A stretch of 64,000 nucleotides of DNA from JAKOUY01 sp037045185. GTDB taxonomy: Bacteria > Actinomycetota > Acidimicrobiia > Acidimicrobiales > Ilumatobacteraceae. The DNA is taken from assembly GCA_037045185.1 (NCBI GenBank), contig JBAOHQ010000008.1, positions 1 through 64,000 of the forward strand. The letters run 5' to 3'. The notes under the pieces were generated by a model. The model was not told the DNA's origin. It ran no database searches and saw only the letters and a program-made list of their open reading frames with translations. The translations under genes and the position numbers were made by a program. How positions within the stretch are numbered: position 1 is the first letter of the stretch; every line of letters begins with the position of its first letter. This document shows, in pieces, positions 51,373 to 60,863 of the stretch.

Positions 51373-53660
51373 TGCGCCCGGTGGCCTGGATCTCTCGATC
51401 GGTGCTGTCGGTGTTCGCCGCAGCGGTGCTGATCGCTGCCACCATCGTCGGCGTCATGCCCCGCGTCTGGCGGATGGCCAACGCCCACGATCAGGTCCCG
51501 GTGGAGCTTCCCGACTTCGCCCCGCTGTCGCAACGCTCGATCGCCTACGACGTGTCCGGCAAGACGGTCATCGCCATCTTCGAACGGGAGAACAGCCAGC
51601 CGGTCAAGCTCTCCCAGGTCCCCGAGGACGTGATCGCCGCGTTCTTGGCCGTGGAGGACGCGGAGTTCTACCACCACAACGGGTTCAACCTGCGCGGCTT
51701 CGTGCGTGCCGTGCTGTCCAACGTGTCCAGCGAGGCGCCCGTCCAGGGCGCCAGCACCATCACCCAGCAGGTGGCCAAGAACGAGTACCTCGCCGGCCTG
51801 CCGCGAGACGGCCGGTACAAGCTGATCCAGGCCAAGTACGCCATGTCGCTGGAGAACAAGCTGACCAAGAGCGCCATCCTCGAGCGCTACCTCAGCACCG
51901 TGTTCTTCGGTAACAACGCCTACGGGCTTGCCGCCGCGGCGGAGACCTACTTCAACAAGGACGTCTCCAAGCTCACCCTGGTGGAGGGCGCCTTCCTCGC
52001 CGGGCTGGTCCGTTCGCCGAGCGGCTATGACCCGATCCGCCGCCTGGAGCGTTCGCGAGCCCGCTTCCGCCAGGTGATGGACCGGCTGATCGCCGAGAAC
52101 CTGGTGACCGAGACGCAGGGTAAGGACCTGGCAGAGACCTGGGCCCTGCCGGAGGTGACCTACGCCCCGGCCAGCCTGACGGGCGTCAAGCCCACCTACT
52201 TCAGCGAGGCGATGAAGCAGTACCTGCTGGAACGTTCGAACATCCTCGGCGACACCGAGCAGGAGCGCGCCAATCAGCTGTTCCGTGGTGGCCTGCGCAT
52301 CCAGACCACGTTGAACCCGGCGCTGCAGGCGGCGGCCGAGGAGGCTCGCAACGTTCTGCCGGCCACCAGGCAGGGCTTCGATGCGGCGATCCTGTCGCTC
52401 GACGTCAAGACCGGGGCGATCCGGGCGATGGTGGGCGGCGCCGGGTTCGTCCGTGGCGAGAACGAGGTCAACATGACGCTCAAGCCGCGCCAGACCGGGT
52501 CCAGCATCAAGCTGTTCATCCTCGCCGCCGCGTTGCAAGCCGGCGCCACGCCGAGGGACATCATCGACGGCGCCAAGCCATGCACCCTTCCCAGCGAGGA
52601 GGGTAAGCCGTTCGTCATCGAAGAGGGCGTGGCCGGATTCGTCGGTCCGCTGGAGCAGCAGACGTGGAAGTCGATCAACTGCGCCTTCAGTCGCCTGGCG
52701 CAGATCGTCGGGCTCAACCGGGTGGTCGACACCACCTACCGGATGGCCGATTCGGCGTACCTCAACCGCAGCCTGGCCAAGTCGGTCAGGACCCCGATCA
52801 TGCCGTACGCCTCGTTCGCCACCGGGGCCAACGAGATGGCCCCCATCGACATGGCTGCCGGGATGCAGACGCTGGCCAACGAGGGCCTGCACCACCAGCC
52901 GTACTACGTCGAGGTCATCAAGCGGGTCGACGGATCCACGTTGTACCAGCACAGTGATCCCGGGGTGCAGGTGCTCGACCCCGGCGTGGCCCTGACCACG
53001 ATCGACATCCTCAAGGGGGTGCTCACCAAGGGCACGGCTCGGTCGATCGCCTCCTTCGCCCGCAACCGGCCCGCCGCCGGCAAGACCGGGACCCAGGAGA
53101 ACAACACCAACTCGTGGTTCGTCGGCGCCACCCCGCAGCTGGCCACCGCCGTCTGGGTGGGTGACCCGGACAAGTACACCAAGATGGTCGGGGTGCCCGA
53201 GTTCGTCAAGGCCGGAGTGCCCAAGGTGCAGGGCGGCACGTTCCCGGCCAAGATCTGGGCGGCGTACTACACCGCCGGGCTGGGTGATGCCCCGGCGCCG
53301 GATTGGCCGGCGCCGCCGGCCCCGGCGCGCAGCCCGCGCCGGCTGTACCTACCGGGCAACGAATGCCTGGCGCGCCCGGTGGGCGGTGGCGCCGCCGGCG
53401 ACAAGACCACCTCGTCCAGTGTCAAGCCGAAGAACGGTTTCGTCGCCCAGGTCAAGCCGAAGACGACGCCCACCACCGAGCCGCCAACCGGCTCCACGAC
53501 GAAGCCACGACGGCCAAGGTCCAGCACCACCGTGCCGCGGACCCGCTACAAGCAGGTCAACGGCGGCACCACCATCCCGCCCGACGTCCTCGACCCCGCT
53601 GCGCCCTTGCCGTCGGTGGGCCTGGATCTGCTGGTGTACACCTGCGGCCGGGCCCCGTAG
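51372..53660 (+). CDS. Class A penicillin-binding protein (transglycosylase/transpeptidase)
   Basis: 762 residues. One N-terminal membrane helix (VLSVFAAAVLIAATIVGVM), then GT51 glycosyltransferase with AFLAVEDAEFYHHNGF (catalytic Glu), QGASTITQQVAKN, LENKLTKSAILERYLSTVFFG and YFNKDVSKLTLVEGAFLAGL. The transpeptidase domain has SxxK in GSSIKLF, SxN in SINCAF and KTG in AGKTGTQ. A Pro/Thr/Lys-rich tail and two cysteines (NECL, TCGR) end the protein. It polymerises and cross-links peptidoglycan at the outer face of the membrane. The start is supported by the leaderless-type -10. Confidence 0.95.
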   Translation: MRPVAWISRSVLSVFAAAVLIAATIVGVMPRVWRMANAHDQVPVELPDFAPLSQRSIAYDVSGKTVIAIFERENSQPVKLSQVPEDVIAAFLAVEDAEFYHHNGFNLRGFVRAVLSNVSSEAPVQGASTITQQVAKNEYLAGLPRDGRYKLIQAKYAMSLENKLTKSAILERYLSTVFFGNNAYGLAAAAETYFNKDVSKLTLVEGAFLAGLVRSPSGYDPIRRLERSRARFRQVMDRLIAENLVTETQGKDLAETWALPEVTYAPASLTGVKPTYFSEAMKQYLLERSNILGDTEQERANQLFRGGLRIQTTLNPALQAAAEEARNVLPATRQGFDAAILSLDVKTGAIRAMVGGAGFVRGENEVNMTLKPRQTGSSIKLFILAAALQAGATPRDIIDGAKPCTLPSEEGKPFVIEEGVAGFVGPLEQQTWKSINCAFSRLAQIVGLNRVVDTTYRMADSAYLNRSLAKSVRTPIMPYASFATGANEMAPIDMAAGMQTLANEGLHHQPYYVEVIKRVDGSTLYQHSDPGVQVLDPGVALTTIDILKGVLTKGTARSIASFARNRPAAGKTGTQENNTNSWFVGATPQLATAVWVGDPDKYTKMVGVPEFVKAGVPKVQGGTFPAKIWAAYYTAGLGDAPAPDWPAPPAPARSPRRLYLPGNECLARPVGGGAAGDKTTSSSVKPKNGFVAQVKPKTTPTTEPPTGSTTKPRRPRSSTTVPRTRYKQVNGGTTIPPDVLDPAAPLPSVGLDLLVYTCGRAP

Positions 53661-53718
53661 CGCGAGGCGCCCCGGCGTGCACGAGGCGGACGGGAGAGCG
53701 AAGCGATAGAACGGAGCC

Positions 53719-54423
53719 GTGAACGGACCCGCACTGCTGGCGCTGCAGCTCATCGACAGCGACACCGACCACGTCGAGCACCGCCGCAGGCGCCTGCCCG
53801 AAGCCGCCCGCCACGCCGAGGCCAGTGCCGCCGTCAAGGCGTTGCAGCAGCGCCTGGCCGAAGCCCGCCAGCGCGGCGCCGAGGCCGAGGCGGCCATCGC
53901 CTCCGCCGAGCAGGAGTCGGCGGCGCTCACCACCAAGCGGACCCGCTTGGAAGGCCAGCTGAAGACGGTCATCTCGCCGCGCGAGGCCGAGGCCCTGATG
54001 CACGAGATCGAGTTGCTCACTGCCAAGCGTGGTGAGCAGGACGACCTGGAGCTGGCTGCCCTCGACGATGCCGCCGCGGCCGACGGCGAGGCAACGGCGC
54101 TGGAGGCCGAACTGGCCAGCGCGGTGGCCGAGGCCCAGGTCACGGCGGCGGAGCTGGCCACCGCGCAGCGCGGCCTCGACGGCGAACGCCAGACCCTGTT
54201 GGCATCGCGCCCGGCCGCCGTGGCGGCGTTGCCGGCCGACGAGTTGGCGACCTACGAACGGATGCGGGCGCAGTTCGGTGGGGTGGCCGTGGCCAAGCTC
54301 GATGGCACTCGCTGCCAGGGATGCCACCTGGACCTCTCCCGGGGCGAGGTGGACGCCATTCGCGCCCTGCCCGCCGACGAGGCGGGCGAGTGCCCGCAGT
54401 GCAACCGGCTCCTGGTGCGGTAG
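53719..54423 (+). CDS. Coiled-coil protein with C4 zinc ribbon
   Basis: 234 residues from GTG 53719. Residues ~1-165 form a long Ala/Glu/Arg-rich coiled-coil hairpin (RRLPEAARHAEASAAVKALQ, EQESAALTTKRTRLEGQLKT, ISPREAEALMHEIELLTAKR). The end is a zinc ribbon with two CxxC pairs (CQGC and CPQC) around HLDLSRGEVDAIR. This is the actinobacterial C4-type zinc ribbon family, often annotated as a nucleic-acid-binding protein and found beside NIF3/RNase H genes. Possible FlgN/CT398-like scaffold function; no enzyme activity expected. Confidence 0.9.
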   Translation: MNGPALLALQLIDSDTDHVEHRRRRLPEAARHAEASAAVKALQQRLAEARQRGAEAEAAIASAEQESAALTTKRTRLEGQLKTVISPREAEALMHEIELLTAKRGEQDDLELAALDDAAAADGEATALEAELASAVAEAQVTAAELATAQRGLDGERQTLLASRPAAVAALPADELATYERMRAQFGGVAVAKLDGTRCQGCHLDLSRGEVDAIRALPADEAGECPQCNRLLVR

Positions 54424-54430
54424 GCCATCC

Positions 54431-54913
54431 GTGCTCCTGTGGTTCATCGGCTGGGCGGTCGCTGCGGTGTGGTACGTGTTCCAGGACGTCCGCTTCGACT
54501 ACCGCCTGTTGGTGGTCGGGGCGGTGCTGCCCGGGGTGATCGACATGATCGGCGGGCAGGCACGCTGGGCCCACAGTCTCACCGTCGCCGTGGCCCTGCT
54601 GGTGGTGGTCATGCTGACCACCGGCCGGCGGCCGATCCGCAGGCTGTTCCTCGGCCTGCCCATCGGGATGATGCTGCACCTGGTCTTCGACGGGGCGTTC
54701 TCGGCGACCAGGGTGTTCTGGTGGCCGTTCTCCGGTGACTGGGGCGACGTGCGCACCCCAGAGCTGGCCCGCGGCTGGTGGAACGTGCCGATGGAGGTGG
54801 CCGGGGCGGTGCTGATCGCCTGGGCCGTTCGTCACTTCGGCCTACGCGACCCGGATCGCCGCCGGCAGTTCGCCGCGACGGGACAGCTCACCCCGGTGGG
54901 GCGGCGCCGATGA
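54431..54913 (+). CDS. Integral membrane protein, unknown (DUF-type)
   Basis: 160 residues from GTG 54431. Four to five predicted helices: LLWFIGWAVAAVWYVFQDVR, LLVVGAVLPGVIDMIGG, WAHSLTVAVALLVVVMLTTG, LFLGLPIGMMLHLVFDGAFS and PMEVAGAVLIAWAVR. The VLPGVID and GxMLHLVFDG motifs, with Asp and His within helices, recall YdjM/metal-dependent hydrolase-like membrane proteins, though no full match is claimed. It overlaps the phosphatase gene by ATGA and forms an operon with the zinc-ribbon gene. Confidence 0.8.
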   Translation: MLLWFIGWAVAAVWYVFQDVRFDYRLLVVGAVLPGVIDMIGGQARWAHSLTVAVALLVVVMLTTGRRPIRRLFLGLPIGMMLHLVFDGAFSATRVFWWPFSGDWGDVRTPELARGWWNVPMEVAGAVLIAWAVRHFGLRDPDRRRQFAATGQLTPVGRRR

Positions 54914-55476
54914 CCCGGCTGTACCTCCTGCGTCATGGGCAGACTGCCGTGAACGCCGCGGGTCGGATGCAGGGGCGGATCGACGAGCCGCTGGACCTCA
55001 CCGGCCGGGACCAGGTGGTCCGTGCCGCGGCGGCGATCGGGATCCCCGACCTGCTGGTCTCCAGCCCGCTGCTGCGGGCCCGGGAGACCGCCGACGCCTT
55101 CGGCATCCCCTACGACGTCGACGAGCGGTGGTCCGAGATGGACTACGGCGATCTCGACGGCCGGCGCCTGGCCGACATCGAACCGGGGGTGTGGGCCTCG
55201 TGGCGGGCCGACCCGAACTTCCGCCCGCCCGGCGGCGAGACCCTCCCCGAGCTGGACCGGCGGGTGGCCGAGGCCTGCCAGTCGCTGGCCCTGCGCCTCC
55301 CGCAGGGGCGGGTGGTGGTCACCACCCACGTGACCCCGATCAAGTCGGCCGTCGTGTGGGCCCTCGGCGCCGAGGCGTCGCTGCACTGGCGGCTGCGCCT
55401 CGACCAGGCGACGCTGACGCGCATCGAGATCGGCCCGATGGGCCCGGTGCTGGTGGGCTTCAACGAAGCCCTGTGA
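54910..55476 (+). CDS. Phosphoglycerate mutase family (histidine phosphatase) protein
   Basis: 188 residues. The RHG catalytic motif is LLRHGQTAVNAAGRMQG at the start, with VSSPLLRARETADAF, EMDYGDLDGR and the second catalytic His in VVVTTHVTPIKSAV. It removes phosphate through a phospho-His intermediate; the closest functional types are cobalamin (CobC-like) or broad-specificity acid phosphatases. Substrate unassigned. ATG 54910 overlaps the preceding membrane gene. RNase P RNA is convergent just downstream. Confidence 0.9.
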   Translation: MTRLYLLRHGQTAVNAAGRMQGRIDEPLDLTGRDQVVRAAAAIGIPDLLVSSPLLRARETADAFGIPYDVDERWSEMDYGDLDGRRLADIEPGVWASWRADPNFRPPGGETLPELDRRVAEACQSLALRLPQGRVVVTTHVTPIKSAVVWALGAEASLHWRLRLDQATLTRIEIGPMGPVLVGFNEAL

Positions 55477-55496
55477 CGGCCGGCCAGTGACTGGCG

Positions 55497-55860
<364 letters not shown>

Positions 55861-55886
55861 CGTCGGGCAGTCTAGGCCGGACTGGC

Positions 55887-56813
55887 TCAGCAGCTGGCGG
55901 CCATGCCCTCGTAGATCAAGCTGTTGTCGTGCGGGGTCTCCAGGTTGGCCTTGAAGCGCACGCCGTTCTCGTCACCGTTGCCGACGACGAGGAACACCGG
56001 GCCGAGCTGGCCGAACTGCGACGGGATGGCGCTGACCGCAGGGATCTCGGTCAGCGGGGGACCGGCGGAGGCGACAGTGGTGGTGGTCACCGCCGGCAGC
56101 TCGACCCCCGCGTTGGTGGCGTCGGCCGCGGAGACGTACGCGCCCGGTCGTTGCGGGTTGGCGGCGAGGGCCAGGGCTGCCGCCCGCCGAGCCGCGGCGA
56201 TGCCCACGGCGAACACCTCGCCGCGCAGCGCTGGGGTGTTGAGCGTGCCCACCATCTCCTGGCAGGTCTCCGAGGACAGGGATTCGAGGGCGTTCAGCAG
56301 GTTGAGGACGTCGCGCTTGGGGTCCTCGCTGGCAGGGATCTTGGCCGCCTCGTCTCCGGTCGTGATGCGCGCCATCGCCGGGTCGATCACGGTGGACTGC
56401 AGGCGCGGGTTGGGGCACGCCCACACCTCGCCGCCCGCCGCGGTGGTGAGCGCCGCTAGGGCGGCCACATGGGTGGCGTGATCGTCACGGAGCCGCGTGG
56501 CGAGGTCGTCATGCGCCGGGTCGAGGAGGTCGGCGTGGCCGATCACCTGGTCGTACACGCCGATGAGGGTGTGCTCCATCGACGAGGCAGTGCGCAGGCG
56601 GACTACGTCGGTGATCGTGACCGGGGGCAGTTCGGTGGCCACCGGGGCCTGACCGACGCGGGTGGGCGTGCCGCTCAGATCGTCGCCGCAGGCAGCGAGC
56701 AGGGCCGCAGCCCCGACGCCGGCGCCGCCGAGCACCAGCAGCCGCCGGCGATCCAGTGTGGGAGCGACCTCGTGGCCGCTGGGCATGGGCAGACGTTCGG
56801 ACACGGGTCTCAT
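55887..56813 (-). CDS. Ferritin-like secreted lipoprotein
   Basis: 308 residues from ATG 56813 (MPSGHEV, nine codons in, is an alternative). RRRLLVLGGAGVGAAALLAAC combines a Tat-like RRR with a lipobox, so the protein is exported and lipid-anchored. The body is a helical ferritin-like bundle: MEHTLIGVYDQVIGHADLLD, RDDHATHVAALAALT, LESLSSETCQEMVGTL, with E-H pairs placed as di-iron ligands. A C-terminal Thr-rich linker precedes GPVFLVVGNGDENGVRFKAN. It overlaps the next ferritin-like gene (ATGA), so they are probably partners. Confidence 0.82.
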   Translation of the reverse strand: MRPVSERLPMPSGHEVAPTLDRRRLLVLGGAGVGAAALLAACGDDLSGTPTRVGQAPVATELPPVTITDVVRLRTASSMEHTLIGVYDQVIGHADLLDPAHDDLATRLRDDHATHVAALAALTTAAGGEVWACPNPRLQSTVIDPAMARITTGDEAAKIPASEDPKRDVLNLLNALESLSSETCQEMVGTLNTPALRGEVFAVGIAAARRAAALALAANPQRPGAYVSAADATNAGVELPAVTTTTVASAGPPLTEIPAVSAIPSQFGQLGPVFLVVGNGDENGVRFKANLETPHDNSLIYEGMAASC

Positions 56814-57478
56814 CCCTTCGTCGCCAGCGGCGTGGCCGCGCTGGACACGAGCAGTTCGTCGAGCGAGGTCGACCCGGACAGGTCGGCGAGGACCACGCTG
56901 TGGCGGGCCTCGCTGACGGCGATGGACGCCACCAGGGTGCCGGCGTCGGTGGATGCCAGCGTGGCGATCGCCGCGTGGTGGGTGGCAACCAGTTGGGCCT
57001 CGATACCGTAGGCCGCCTTGGCGATGGCCGCACCGTCACCGCTGAACGCCTGGCCGGCCAGGGCGGTGCTGGGGGTCTGGTTGGCCCCGCGGCCGAGCAT
57101 GCCGGTCATCGCCTGGGCGTAGGCGTCGTGGGCGTCGCGCAGCACGGAGAACACGGTGCGGTGCGAGTCGTCGAGCCCGTCGGTGGCCAGGGCTGCCGTG
57201 TAGAGGTCACGAACCGCGAGTTCCAGCGATTGCAGGGACGCCAGTGTCGCCACGTCGCCGGCGGTGGGTCGCTGAGGTGGCGTCGTGGTCGTGGTGGGAC
57301 CGGTGTCCGGTGTGGTCGCCCGGACGAGGTCCGCGCCGGCGACGATGGCCGCCAGGGCGCCGCCCAACCCGGCAGTCAGGGCGCGTCGACGGCCCAGGCT
57401 GGCACCGGCGCTGGGTGCCTGCGTCGCTTCGTGTTCCACTCGGTCGGTTCCTTTCGAGATGAACGTCTCTCGACCCAT
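56810..57478 (-). CDS. Ferritin-like secreted protein (DUF4439-like)
   Basis: 222 residues from ATG 57478; GTG 57439 (VEHEATQ) is an alternative. A twin-Arg-type signal (LGRRRALTAGLGGALAAIVA) precedes a Thr/Pro linker and a four-helix bundle: LASLQSLELAVRDLYTAALA, SVLRDAHDAYAQAMTGML, YGIEAQLVATHHAAIATLAS and IAVSEARHSVVLADLSG. The E-x6-Y and E-A-R-H motifs match di-iron ferritin-like domains. Paired with the lipoprotein downstream, it may store or detoxify iron or peroxide outside the membrane (inference). Confidence 0.82.
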   Translation of the reverse strand: MGRETFISKGTDRVEHEATQAPSAGASLGRRRALTAGLGGALAAIVAGADLVRATTPDTGPTTTTTPPQRPTAGDVATLASLQSLELAVRDLYTAALATDGLDDSHRTVFSVLRDAHDAYAQAMTGMLGRGANQTPSTALAGQAFSGDGAAIAKAAYGIEAQLVATHHAAIATLASTDAGTLVASIAVSEARHSVVLADLSGSTSLDELLVSSAATPLATKG

Positions 57479-57511
57479 CAGCCTGCTCGGTGAGGGGCGA
57501 GCAGAGCAACT

Positions 57512-58960
57512 CTAGAAGTCAAGCGCTGATAGGTCGGGGATCCAGCGCCGGGCGCGGGCCACCGCGGCCGACCACTGCTCCCGGTCGAGCGAGCGGGCCG
57601 GCGCCACGACACGCGAGGGCGACCAAGCGGCGGCGATGTCGTCCATCCCGGCCCAGTCACCCACCGCCAGGCCGGCCAGGAACCCGGCGCCGAGGGTGGT
57701 GCTGTCGCTGTAGCGGGCGACTTCCACCACGCAGCCGCTGGCGTCGGCGACGGCCTGCAGGAAGGTCGGATTGGCCGTCATCCCGCCGTCCACCCGTACG
57801 GTGTGAATGGGCGAGCCGAGATCGGCGCGGGCCGCGTCGATCAGATCGGCGCCGCGGTGGGCCACCCCTTCGAGGACGGCGCGGACGATCTCCGGGCGGG
57901 CGGTGCCACGGGTCAGGCCGAACAGCGAGCCACGGGCGCCGAAGTCCCAGTGCGGCGTGCCGAGACCCATCAGCGCCGGGACGTACACCACCCCGCCGGT
58001 GTGGTCGCACGCCGCGGCAACGGCGTGGCTGTCGGCCGGTGCGGCGAGGATGTTCAGGTCGTCGACCAGCCACTCGACGTTGGTGCCGGCCGAGAGCATG
58101 ATCGCCTCGATGCCCCACACCAGGTCACCACGGCGGCTCCAGGCGACGATGGGGAACGTCCCGTCGGCGCTGCGTGCCGCGGCATGTGGCGCCGGGGCGC
58201 CGGTGCACGTGTCGAGCATCCCGCCGGTGCCGAAGGTGATCTTGGTAGCGCCGGGGGACACGCAGCTCTGCCCGATCAGGCTGGCCTGCTGATCACCGAC
58301 CATGGCCGCGATGGGCGGCGCACCCGGCAGCGCGGTGGCCGAGCCGATCAGCCCGGAGGAGTTCACCAGCGCCGGCAGCATCGTCTCGGGCACGCCGAGC
58401 GTGGCGCAGGCGCGAGACGACCACCCCGTTGCGTCCGGGGTGAGCAGGCCGGTGACGGCGGCGTTGGTGTGATCCGTGACGTGCAGCGCGCCGCCCGACA
58501 GGTGCCAGGCCAGCCAGGTGTCCACGGTGCCGAAGCACAGGTCACGGGTCCGCCCGACGTCGTGCTGTTCGAGCAGCCAGCGCAGCTTCGTCGCCGACTG
58601 GTTGGGGGCCAGCGCCAGCCCCTGGTCGGCCTTCAGGGTGATGCAGTCGAACACCGTGCGCAGGTCCTGCCACCCGATCGCCGGGCCGACCGGCTCACCC
58701 GTGGCTCGGTCCCAGACCACCGTGGAGGCCCGCTGGGCGCTGATGCCCACGGCGGTCACCGGTTGGCCGAACTCGTCGAGGGCCGCCCGGGCGGCCTCCA
58801 TCGCGGCCGCCGCGAGCGCGGTGGCGTCGAACTCGACCATGCCGGGGAACGGTGACTCGGGCGGGCGCCTGCGGGCGTGGAGGTGGTGGATGGTGGCGTC
58901 GGGGTGGACGATTGCGGCGCGCAGGCCCGAGGTCCCGACGTCGATGACCAGCACGCTCAT
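57512..58960 (-). CDS. FGGY-family carbohydrate kinase (glycerol kinase-like)
   Basis: 482 residues from ATG 58960. The first ATPase motif is VLVIDVGTSGLRAAIVHPD; AVGISAQRASTVVWDRATGE and PAIGWQDLRT are sugar-site blocks, TFGTGGMLDTCTG is phosphate 2, and GVAHRGADLIDA with VRVDGGMTANPTFLQAVADA (the FGGY signature region) closes the active site. True GlpK has TTS where this has TSG, so the exact substrate is open. Its place in an operon with GlpD and an alkyl-DHAP-synthase-like oxidase makes glycerol or a related triol the best guess. Confidence 0.87.
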   Translation of the reverse strand: MSVLVIDVGTSGLRAAIVHPDATIHHLHARRRPPESPFPGMVEFDATALAAAAMEAARAALDEFGQPVTAVGISAQRASTVVWDRATGEPVGPAIGWQDLRTVFDCITLKADQGLALAPNQSATKLRWLLEQHDVGRTRDLCFGTVDTWLAWHLSGGALHVTDHTNAAVTGLLTPDATGWSSRACATLGVPETMLPALVNSSGLIGSATALPGAPPIAAMVGDQQASLIGQSCVSPGATKITFGTGGMLDTCTGAPAPHAAARSADGTFPIVAWSRRGDLVWGIEAIMLSAGTNVEWLVDDLNILAAPADSHAVAAACDHTGGVVYVPALMGLGTPHWDFGARGSLFGLTRGTARPEIVRAVLEGVAHRGADLIDAARADLGSPIHTVRVDGGMTANPTFLQAVADASGCVVEVARYSDSTTLGAGFLAGLAVGDWAGMDDIAAAWSPSRVVAPARSLDREQWSAAVARARRWIPDLSALDF

Positions 58961-59391
58961 CGTGCACTCCGTTCGGTACTGGGCACGAAGCCACGGCGGC
59001 GCAGCAGGGCGCCGAGGCCGCCGCCGAACAGGCCGGCGCCGGCCACCAGGGTCAGCTTGAGGATCAGCCCCAGCCAGTTCACCGACTTGCCGCGGGCCAG
59101 CTTGATGATGACGAACACCGCGTCGGTCAGCACGTAGGTGGCCACGGCGGTGACGATGCCGTGACTCAGCGGGAGTTGCTTGCGCTGGGCCCACGACGCC
59201 AGCGCGGCGCCGAGCACGAACCCGCCGATGGCGACGGCGACCAGCAGCGAACGCACGGGCGAGTCCGTGTCGAGGAACTGGGCGATCCCGGTGGCCGCCA
59301 GGCCGAGCGTCAGCGCGACCGCCCCGCCGCTGATCAGTGCCGGGACGTCCCAGCGGGACACGTCCGGCGGTGTGGATCGGTCTACGGCCAC
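58957..59391 (-). CDS. Small four-helix membrane protein in the glycerol cluster
   Basis: 144 residues from GTG 59391, overlapping the FAD-oxidase stop by ten bases and the kinase start by four. Helices: VPALISGGAVALTLGLAATG, SLLVAVAIGGFVLGAALASW, HGIVTAVATYVLTDAVFVII and LGLILKLTLVAGAGLFGGGL, with a positively charged C-terminus (LLRRRGFVPSTERSAR). No family is recognised. Tight coupling on both sides suggests a role in the glycerol-phosphate pathway, perhaps a membrane anchor or transporter accessory. Confidence 0.75.
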   Translation of the reverse strand: MAVDRSTPPDVSRWDVPALISGGAVALTLGLAATGIAQFLDTDSPVRSLLVAVAIGGFVLGAALASWAQRKQLPLSHGIVTAVATYVLTDAVFVIIKLARGKSVNWLGLILKLTLVAGAGLFGGGLGALLRRRGFVPSTERSAR

Positions 59392-60857
59392 AAGGTCCCC
59401 TCGTCGATGCTGGAGGCAAGACCCAACTTGCCGGGGTTCATGATGCCCTGTGGATCCAGCGCGTCCTTCACCCGCTGCAGCACCGCCAGCCCGGCGCCGA
59501 GGTGCTCGGCCATGAACCGGCCGCGGTTGATGCCCACCCCGTGATGGTGTGACAGGTTCGCCCCGGCGGCCAGCGCGGCGCGCTGGCCGGCGTCCCACAG
59601 GGCCACGTAGGTGGCGTCGATCGCCTCGGGCGGGGGAGTGGCCGCGAAGGTGAAGTACAGGCAGGCGCCGTCGAGGTAGCTGTGCGACAGGTGGCACGAG
59701 GCCAGGCGGGCGTGCCGGCAGGCCAGCAGGGCTGCGGTGGTGGTCTCGACCACCTGGTCGAGGCGGGACCAGGGCGCGGCGACCTCCAGCGTGTCCACCA
59801 CGAAGCCCTTGCGGGTCAGCACGCCGAGGGCGGTGGCGTCGTTGCGGTGCTGAAGCCAGCGCTCGACAGGCGCCGCGCCGAGCGCCTGGAAGCCGGCACA
59901 CTCCTCGGCCACGACGGCCATCGCCGCCCCGACGATCGCCTGGTCACCCTCGTCGAGGACCACCAGGGCGCACCACGTCCCGTCACCGGAGAAGTTCCGC
60001 TGGGTCTCGGCGCCGTCGTACAGGCGCAGCACCGCCGGGGTGGCGCCACGGCGCAGGATCCGCCGGCAGGCCTCGATCCCGGCGGAGAACGACGGCAGCG
60101 AATAGGCGGCCGTGGCCTGGGTGGCCGGGAGCGGATGGGCGCGCATGGTGACCGAGGTGATCACCCCGAGGGTCCCCTCCGAGCCGATGAACAACTGCGT
60201 CAGGTCGGGCCCGGTGGCTGCTGCCGGCGCGCCACCGGTGCGCACCACCGACCCGTCCGCCAGCACCACCTCCAGGCCGATGACGATGTCTTCGATCTTG
60301 CCGTAGCGGGTGCTGTACTGGCCGGCCCCGCGGCATGCCGCCCAGCCACCCACGGTGGCCAGGTCGAAGCTCTGCGGCAGATGGCCCACCGTGAGGCCGT
60401 GCTGTCCAGCCAGTGTGGCGGCGAGGTCGGGGCCGAAGGTGCCGGCCAGTGCCTCGACGACGCCGGAGGTGGCGTCGACTCGGACGATCCCGGCCAGCGC
60501 GGTGAGGTCCAACACGACACCGCCGTGCAACGGGACCGATCCGCCGGACACGCCGCTGCGCCCTCCGGCCGGAGTGATCGGCGTTCCGTGGGCGGCGCAG
60601 GCCAGCACCACCGCACGAACGTGGTCGACCGTCTGCGGGCGGCACACGACGCCGGCCCTGACGGGGACCTGGCCGGCCAGGGCCCAGTGCAGGGCCAGCG
60701 GCCACCAGTCACGGCTGGCCTCGGCGGTGATCGCCTCGCCGTCGTCGGTGGGGCAGATCGCCGCCAGCTCGGCGATCAGCGCCGCGGCCACCGCCGCCGC
60801 CGGGCGAAGCCGCTGACCGGTACCGGCGAGGTCGATGGGCGGGGTGGGTGTGGTCAC
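59382..60857 (-). CDS. FAD-linked oxidase, alkyldihydroxyacetonephosphate synthase-like
   Basis: 491 residues. The VAO-type FAD domain has VVCRPQTVDHVRAVVLACAA, TPAGGRSGVSGGSVPL, FGPDLAATLAGQHGL, GHLPQSFDLATVGGWAACRG and FIGSEGTLGVITSVTM; the substrate domain holds LSHSYLDGACLYFTFA, the double-His LSHHHGVGINR, and the terminal LDPQGIMNPGKLG. SHSYxxGxCxYF and HHHGVG are hallmarks of alkyl-DHAP synthase (AGPS) relatives. Together with GlpD and the FGGY kinase it may act on glycerol-phosphate derived ether lipids or oxidise a glycerol-phosphate derivative. Confidence 0.88.
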   Translation of the reverse strand: MTTPTPPIDLAGTGQRLRPAAAVAAALIAELAAICPTDDGEAITAEASRDWWPLALHWALAGQVPVRAGVVCRPQTVDHVRAVVLACAAHGTPITPAGGRSGVSGGSVPLHGGVVLDLTALAGIVRVDATSGVVEALAGTFGPDLAATLAGQHGLTVGHLPQSFDLATVGGWAACRGAGQYSTRYGKIEDIVIGLEVVLADGSVVRTGGAPAAATGPDLTQLFIGSEGTLGVITSVTMRAHPLPATQATAAYSLPSFSAGIEACRRILRRGATPAVLRLYDGAETQRNFSGDGTWCALVVLDEGDQAIVGAAMAVVAEECAGFQALGAAPVERWLQHRNDATALGVLTRKGFVVDTLEVAAPWSRLDQVVETTTAALLACRHARLASCHLSHSYLDGACLYFTFAATPPPEAIDATYVALWDAGQRAALAAGANLSHHHGVGINRGRFMAEHLGAGLAVLQRVKDALDPQGIMNPGKLGLASSIDEGTLWP

Positions 60858-60863
60858 TGCCGT

